A stretch of DNA of 64,000 nucleotides, taken from positions 4,092,001 to 4,156,000 of the forward strand of contig JAWZSP010000003.1 of NCBI GenBank assembly GCA_034401135.1. The letters are read 5' to 3'. The notes below the pieces were generated by a model. That model did no database searches and was not told where the DNA came from. It saw only the letters and a list, made by a program, of their open reading frames with translations. The stretch comes from Volutella citrinella. Taxonomy: Eukaryota > Ascomycota > Sordariomycetes > Hypocreales > Nectriaceae. The position numbers and the translations under genes were made by a program. Numbering within the stretch: position 1 is the stretch's first letter; each line of letters begins with the position of its first letter. Positions 57,204 to 64,000 of the stretch are shown piece after piece.

Positions 57204-59181
57204 GTTGCCAGCATACTAGTCTAGTACACTGTCTGATTGATGGCACAATCCCTATCGGCCAAGCGAGAACTCGGCGCTTTTTAAGCATGGCCATGACTAT
57301 CCCTTGAATACCAAGACACGGGCGCAACTGTTGACACAATTGCTCCTTGCCAAAAATACCAGTCCATGAGACTGGCCAGCATTCCAACACGCCAGCTTCC
57401 AGAGCGTGATGGCCCTTTGATTGCAATGATGATTGCTCAAGGCCGAACAACTCTTGGGCCAACCGTCCTGGGCCGAAGGAAACAGCGCCAGTGATCTCTA
57501 CGTCCCCAGCTTGTCCAGATTTGAAGTCTATACAATGTCACTAACAAGAGCCTAGAGTTGTATGTGCAATGTACCGGTTTCGGACCAAGACACGGACGGT
57601 ATGGACTTCTTGATTTGTTTCAATCCCTCATTCGATATCGGCTCTAAGCTCAACGTGGTATTGAACAATAAGCATCGGATCGGGATTAACACTTGCGCAC
57701 ATCAACCCGGTAGCCTCTAGTAGTAAATTCGACTGAAGAGCAGACCGGAAGTCTGTGTCCGGGGCGGTAGTGAAGCGAGGCGCCGTTCATCGTGATGGAG
57801 TTAGTTCGGATGTTCGGGTCTGGTCGGGGTTTGCCGAAGCAACTCAACGGACAAGACGGTTACTCGATATCGAAAGCACCGGCTGGCCATAGTCCGGCTC
57901 TTGCTCTTCACCCCTTCCTTGGGCCTTCCCTGCATGATGTCGCTGCAGGTCACCTTGTCAGTGCGGCCCTTGAATGCCCATGTCTCTTCTCTTCTCGCAG
58001 CAACGCTACCCGCCAAACAGGACCTGCATACGCCTGCGGTGGCCCCGACGCAATTGCTCGGCGTGGGATGGATGGAATCAAGCAAATGCACAAGCGATTG
58101 AGAATCGGTATGGGATCGGAGGCCATGTGAAGCGACCCTTTGGGCCGAAAGTGCTCCACCCACGGCCGTCTGCCCGGACAGAGGATGGTGATGGGCTGAC
58201 GAGCAACGGAGACTGTCCGAGACTCGGAGACCGAGAAATAAAGAGCCTCTTCAACATCAATCGGCCGAGCTGGCGACGGAGCAGGACGTCGGTTCGGGCC
58301 TGGTTAAGGATGTGGACAATCCACTTGCTCCGGCGGACCTCGGTTGAAAGCCGAGGCATGCGGCGTGTCCCCGGCGCTCGAGACTCCATCGGCAGCCGGG
58401 GTAGTTGGTGGGGGTGAAGGAGGGAAAAAGGACAGCCCAGGAATCAGTGAGTCATTGTAGATGTTTGGTCATTGTTTTATGGACTTGGAATGTCTGGTCT
58501 AGCGATTAGCCGTCACACGCGGGAGCCAGCTGGAGCAGCGGGCCTATAGACGACGGCACGGCACGACAACGCTCAACAATTAGGGCGTATCTATCCGTGT
58601 TTGGAGTACATGCCTTGTGATGACGAGCGGCGGTTTGAGAGAGCCGTGCAAGCCGTGTTAGTGTATGATACAGCATGTTCTAACGTTTTTGTTTACGTCG
58701 AGGAACTGTTGTTGACCATCCACTTGAAGTCAACTGTGCTTGGAAGAATTGTTGGAATACTCACATGTTGAGTACTGTCGAACAGAGGAGCTATCACTCA
58801 GTGCCTCGAATTTATGCAAGGCCACTCGTGCTCAGATTGGCGATCGATCCCTTGCGATTGCCAGTCCCTGTAATTACGTCATATGCTATTCTCGGATAGC
58901 AGCTTGTCCCTGAAGATCGATCTCTGCTCTGGTTCTTTGTCGCGATGCAAATCGGACAATCATAATGGATCGAAGCTACTTCGTCTGGAATATAGCTGCA
59001 AGCCTCTGCTGGCCAATTGATGTACGATGCTGATGCTGTTGTAGCCCGAGACTTGTGACATGGACCCCGCCATTGGCTTCATCCAAGCCCCGCTGCCCCT
59101 CGACATTGTAGCTCCTCCCTCTCTCTCCCTCATCACCGACAGCGCGGTTATATTCCATCGCGAGGCAGCGAGCGCGACATC
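57204..59181. other. 2.0-kb intergenic region, divergent promoters
   Basis: Lies between the RNase-like gene (minus) and the GT8 gene (plus). Frames of 60-147 codons have no recognisable content. An AT-rich TTAAAAAG about 75 bp before the RNase-like start is a weak TATA candidate. Confidence 0.5.
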
Positions 59182-60197
59182 ATGGCAGCTACCGAGCGGA
59201 AACGGATAGTCGACTCGGACAAAGGTGCGTGGGATGGGATACCTCCAGGAAACTGAACTAATCTCCCACAGTCTGGGCGTCGCTCATCACCAACCTCAAC
59301 TACCTCCCCGGGCTCCTCACGCTGCACCACTCGCTGCGCCGCTCCAACACAAAGTACCCCCTCATCGCCATCTACAGCGACTCGTTCCCCGCCGAGGGCC
59401 TGGCCGCCCTGCGCGCCCGCGGCATCCCGACCCAGCGCATCCCCTACCTGCTGCCCGACAAGTCGCGCGACTACTCGGCCGACCCGCGCTTCTACGACAC
59501 CTGGAGCAAGCTCACCGTCTTCTCCCTCTCCGAGTACGACCGCGTCGTGCTGCTCGACTCGGACATGCTCGTCCTGCGCAACATGGATGAGCTGATGGAC
59601 CTGCCGCTCGACGACCCGGCCGTCAGCGCCGCCGCCCGGAGCCCCGGGGACAGCGCCCGCGTCTTCGCCGCTGGTCACGCCTGCGTCTGCAACCCGCTCC
59701 GCAAGAAACACTACCCCGAAGACTGGGTCCCCGAGAACTGCGCCTTCACCGCCCAGCACGCCGACCCGGACGCCGCCCAGACCGAAGCCGTCCACCAGTC
59801 CGTCGGCCCGCTGGAGTCGCTCAACAGCGGCCTGCTCGTCGTCAACCCATCCCAGGCTCTCTATGACCAAGTCCTCGTCCACATGGAGGCCGAGGCCGCC
59901 AACATGGCCTTCCCTGACCAGGACCTGCTCGCCGACCTCTACCGCGGTCGTTGGGTCGCCCTGCCCTACGTCTACAACGCCCTCAAGACCCTGCGGTGGG
60001 ACGCCGTCCACAGCCCCATCTGGCGCGACGACAGCGTCAAGAACATCCACTACATCTTCCACCCGAAGCCCTGGGACGAGGTCGACGACAGCGGCAACTG
60101 GACTGGCACGGAGGAGACACACAAGTGGTGGGTCGACGCCAACGCGGAGCGCAAGACTGAGGAGAAGGCCGCAGGCATCGCAAGCGACAACTTCTAA
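59182..60197 (+). CDS. Family 8 glycosyltransferase, glycogenin-like
   Basis: Two exons, 59182-59224 and 59272-60197, give 322 residues (junction SDK|V|WASLITNLNYLPG). The GT8 fold is clear: N-terminal strand WASLITNLNYLPGLLTLHHS, the metal-binding DxD motif DSD at residues 110-112 (VVLLDSDMLVLRNMDEL), FNSG-type sequence SLNSGLLVVNPS, and a late HPKPWDE matching the family HxxxxKPW motif. GT8 enzymes transfer sugar from UDP-sugars. Glycogenin primes glycogen, but this protein is short and lacks the long glycogenin tail with the C-terminal glycogen-synthase-binding motif. A glycogenin/galactinol-synthase-like transferase of unknown acceptor is the safer call. No signal peptide; likely cytosolic. 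Codon use is very GC-rich, which opens a long spurious antisense frame. Confidence 0.88.
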
Positions 60198-60747
60198 GTT
60201 GGTTGGTGTGCAACGAGACGGCGTCTGGGAATGTGAGCGAGGCGAACTGGTGTTTGTTCCATGTGTATGCGCCGGGGGATTGGTAAATGTCTGGGATCGA
60301 GGCGGATATATTCGGTAGAAGTAGGACGTCTACCTAGCCAAGACAACTAACTGCCTAGGTATGAAAGAGGGAACCATACAAAGGATTATGTGAAAAAAAA
60401 ATTTGCCAACAAGTCTCGTCTTGCATCCGCCTCCAACCTGCGCGTCTGATATCCCGACTCCTGGAAAGAGAAATTCACACACGCCTGCCTGTCCAAGGTC
60501 TATGCATATGCTATGCCCATTCTTCGTCTCATAGGCGTTGGTCTATCATGGTATGTGTGAAGAAGAGAGAAAACAATCGTTCAGATGCCTGACAACCAAC
60601 CAGTACGTACATCTCTACAGGTAGGGGGGAAAGAACCAAACAAAAAGAACAAGAAGTGACAAAAAATCGAAATCAAAACACCATTGCTCCGGGAATGTTG
60701 CTGTCGTGGGTCGCGTCTTTCTTTTGTGAATGTTATCGTCAAGGCGA
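60198..60747. other. Tail-to-tail intergenic region
   Basis: Convergent 3' ends of the GT8 gene and ATG2. Nothing else seen. Confidence 0.6.
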
Positions 60748-63700
60748 TTAATGCTTCTTGTATTTCTGCGCACATGTTAGCCACCATGCTCTCGTGTTTC
60801 CATGAGAGGATTGCCTTGACGTTACTTACCTCCTCGATCCGGCGTTGGTTGTTTGGATCGATGCTGTTGGTGGCACCCATGAGCGTCTGTCCGATGGCCT
60901 TTGTGACGCCGACCGCTGGCCGGAAGATGATTGTCGGGGCTCGTCTCCAAACGGCTCGCGCAGCACCACTGGCCGTTTGGCTCTCCATTACCTCGCCGGG
61001 CACCGCAATGATGGCATCTCGGGCGAGGTTTACATCCCTTGTGAGAGAACGGTAGCCGCCCCGGATGCCAGAGATGACGCCGGTAGGTTGATCAGCGTAG
61101 AGCGATATTTGCTTCTTGTCTTCTTCGTCAAGGTCATCGTCGTCCCACCCGCTGTCCAACTGCTGCGGATCTGACAGCATTCCTTCAGCACCCTGTAGCG
61201 CAGACTGAGTGCCGACAGCCAGTTTGGCTCCGAGCTTCACCAGTTCGGTGCCCGTTGTGCGTGCGAACGCCGCGGTGCCCTTGGATATGCTGCGGATGAT
61301 GCGGCCGTCCTTCTGATACTCACGGAGAGGGATCTCGACCAAGTCCTTGATCCCGCTGCCGACATTGACAATGGAGCGGACAGGGGCCAGTCCTGCCAGA
61401 ACACCAGGGAGCTGATTGGCCTTGACGTCTGGCATCCAGATATCGTTCAGCGTCTTTCCTAGCCTGTCAAACCCTGAAACTCCATAGATGATGACGTGAC
61501 GCAGAACCATCCTCGCTTCCTCAAGAACAATGAAGTTCATGAATTCAGTGGTGTGTCCGGAGCGCAGGCCCGCATAGTCCACCCGCTTCGGCTTGAAATC
61601 GAGCTTGACAGGGACATCATTGACTTCTGCTCGCTGCAAGAAGGGCACGTCGCTCTTGGATGTGTGGACCGGAACGCTGTCGTCCTTGAATTCGAAGAAG
61701 CGGGTGATGAAGTCAAGCGCATCCTGGTCGACATGCAGCCTCAGGGGCAAAAGAGTTGCGCGGAGTACAATCTCAGAAGCCTCGAGACTGGGCTGCGGTT
61801 TCACATTGAGCAGCTCCAGGTGCACCATGCTGCTACCCATCTCTCGCTCACCCATGTCTCGATCGTACGTCGCAAACTTCTTCCACGTCGACGTAGGCAC
61901 GTGGTCAAAAATGTCGAGGCTGTGCACCCGCACATCGATGCTGCTCAGGGTTTCGCCCGCCTCTGGTGGAAACGCAATCAAGTCAACGTCGACTCCCTTC
62001 AACTCAAACGTGATTTTATGATGCTTGCTGCGCTTGAGCCGCAGCCGCCGCGATCGATGTGGGCGCTGCCGAACCGTCCGATTTGTAGAGGCTGTCACCG
62101 TGGTGGGAGCAATCGACTCCGTCTCCGTGGCGTTGTCATTGAGTCCCTCGTTGATGGCCCGCGAGAGCTCTTGAGGGTCTCGGTTCGCAGGGATGCCGAT
62201 ATAGATTGAGTTGAAAAGGAAGTCTCCAATCGCCTCCTCGTCCTCTATTTCTTCCTCATAGATATGGCCTTGCCCGGCACGAGCCTGCCGCTCATATGCC
62301 TTGGCCTCGACATCCTCGACGGCTTTGGTAATTACCTCGCGAGTGTGTTCCCAGTCATACCCGTCAAATAGATTCCAGATAACGTGCACGTCCCGGACCG
62401 AAACCTTGAGGGGGCTGTGCTTGACCAACTCACGAGGCGCTCGATCGTACGTGTTACGTTTCGAATTCCACACCTTGGCATTGGAATCCTGTGCTGAATC
62501 ACGTCCGTAGTAGTCTTCATGGACATCAAGACCATCTGAATCCACCGAACCCTGGCTGTTGGGATCGAAGCCAGTCAGAAGGACCCCTTCGTTGGTGTCC
62601 TTCATAGTTGTTCCGTGTGACATTATCGAGCTGCTTGTGGCGTCGAAAAGCTCCTCGCCCGCCGGCTCCTCGTAGAACTGCGACTCCACGTGAAGCGGAC
62701 TGTCATTGGCATAGTCTGATCCGCTGCCCGCCATTTCCTGCGCTCCGGCAAAGTCTTGGTCAAAGTCATATTCACCCTCGGGTTTTCCAAACGCCTCAGC
62801 AGAGATGGACGCCAGTAGATCTTGAACCGGGATCACATTAGTACGGTACTTGTTTTCCTTGCTGGGGGGCGTTGGGGGCTTGAGCGCGTTGGCCAGCGAG
62901 ATGAGTGTCTGGGTGCTATCGGCGCAAGTCTCAAGGACAAGTAGATCATCTCGAAGCTCAACATTGAGTTGCTTCTCGCCGTCTTCTCCTTCCTTGACAT
63001 CAATGACGACCTTGGCTGATGAAATGTAGGAGATGTCGACGTAGCCTCGGGCACACATATCTGCAACTTGGCGGGACGCCGAGGCCGAAGCTGTCGATTT
63101 CTTTCCAACGAGAACATCTTCTGATGATACCGCAGAGACGTCATCGACGAGGAGAATAGACGCCTTGTGGATGTTCAAAACAGTATTTGTTTCAACTTCT
63201 TGGGGCAGGACGGCCACTAGATGTGCATCGGTAAGCACCAGGATCATCTGTGATGTCTGTCCAAGGGGGTTCAGGCCAATGAGGCAGTCTCTGAAGCCAA
63301 CATCCAGTGTCATTGGCTTTGATGCCTTTTGCTTCCCAGTCGAAGGGGCGGATTGATTCGAAAGGGCAGTGTGTGCCTGATCCCCTAAGTTCGCGACCGA
63401 CGCCGCGAGACTTGCTTCAAAGTCTTGCGGGGTCGCGTCTTCGCTCAGGTCTAATAGATCCATGATCGTCGGGACGCGGTATTCGATGCTCAGGTCCTGC
63501 ATCTTGAGCTTGACAACAGGTTCGATCTCGTCCCCAATAATCCTAGCCATCAAAACAGGGCCTCTTGCAGTGATGTCCTTGCCATCACTCGAAACAGAGT
63601 GCACCAGTTCCTCGGTTCTGTTCCGCTTCACTGAAATTCCATGGACCGCAACGGCCACCAGAGACGGAATGGTAATGTGGCCAAGGTGTAGATCTCTGAG

Positions 63701-64000
63701 CTCAGCCGCGAGATGGCCGAGTTTGCCTCCGAAGTCTAGGTTGACAGATACTTTCCCAACTTTACCCAGTGTCAAAAGGCCGGGCCTGTCATCTTCAGGC
63801 AGATATTTGGCAACAGTGGAGAGCTTTCCCAACTCTTCGACTAGGTTAGGAAGCACGGAGAGCTGCGACATGTTGTGCACGCGCAAATTGACGGATTCCA
63901 ATGAGGCTCTGAGCACCGAACCCTTCCTTCGCTGTCGCAGAAGCGTATCGACCATAATCTCGTCATTCGTATTATCAAATTTGACCTTTGACGGAATGAT
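60748..64000 (-). CDS. ATG2: Autophagy lipid-transfer protein ATG2, C-terminal half (cut by window edge)
   Basis: Two exons seen: one running from the right edge (64000) to 60830, then an 18-nt terminal exon at 60765-60748 that encodes KYKKH and stop. At least 1,062 C-terminal residues are present; the N-terminal chorein part lies outside. The most conserved part is the C-terminal ATG2 region: LKFKPKRVDYAGLRSG, MNFIVLEEARMVLRHVIIYG, LNDIWMPDVKANQLPGVLAG and LVEIPLREYQKDGR. Atg2 is a rod-like bridge that moves phospholipids from the ER to the growing phagophore, with Atg18 and Atg9. The long acidic, Ser-rich middle section is less conserved. Ignoring the micro-exon would add about 80 wrong residues by read-through. 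Confidence 0.93.

Noticed and set aside
59148..60122. 324-codon minus-strand frame
   Set aside because: Antisense to the GC-rich GT8 glycosyltransferase; Val/Asp/Gly-rich composition typical of a shadow frame.

Overview
The window is nuclear DNA of a filamentous ascomycete, most likely a Sordariomycete and perhaps Hypocreales. That placement is inferred from gene content, short GT-AG introns of about 50-110 bp, fungal-only families (cerato-platanin, CFEM, CIA84, F-box proteins of fungal type) and moderately GC-rich coding sequence. Gene order is typically eukaryotic: single genes on both strands, no operons. I support 24 protein-coding genes, one of them cut by the right edge, and one intron-containing tRNA-Ala. 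Nearly all exon junctions given here come from reading GT-AG sites with matching phase. No complete transposon, rRNA or CRISPR array was seen.

Layout. 0-7 kb: a disordered 651-residue protein and an AIM24-family mitochondrial protein, both minus strand. 7-13.7 kb: gene-poor DNA. 13.7-21.3 kb: an acidic protein of unknown function, an F-box protein and a 771-residue seven-exon secreted protein carrying eight DKNNNN repeats. 21.9-26.3 kb: ribosome and mitochondrial housekeeping genes (IMP3, mitochondrial bS18, complex I assembly factor CIA84). 27-31.4 kb: an AKR7-type aldo-keto reductase, a dihydropyrimidinase and an APH-fold kinase. The last two are divergent across a promoter with four GATA motifs. 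32-41.6 kb: an EamA/DMT-type membrane transporter, a second F-box protein, two unknown proteins and a cerato-platanin. 42.7-47.7 kb: homoserine kinase, tRNA-Ala(AGC), a THEM6-like hotdog protein and a GPI-anchored CFEM protein. 51-54 kb: the mRNA-export WD40 protein Rae1/Gle2 and a small unknown protein. 54-59 kb: sparse DNA holding one gene, a secreted RNase T1-like protein that has lost both catalytic histidines. 59-64 kb: a GT8 glycosyltransferase and the 3' part of ATG2.

How the genes relate. Most are independent housekeeping genes. Two themes recur. The first is mitochondrial and ribosome biogenesis: AIM24, IMP3, bS18m and CIA84. The second is secreted or surface proteins of the sort fungi use at host or environmental interfaces: cerato-platanin, CFEM, the catalytically defective RNase-like protein and the large repeat protein. 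The last two are the most promising for new biology.
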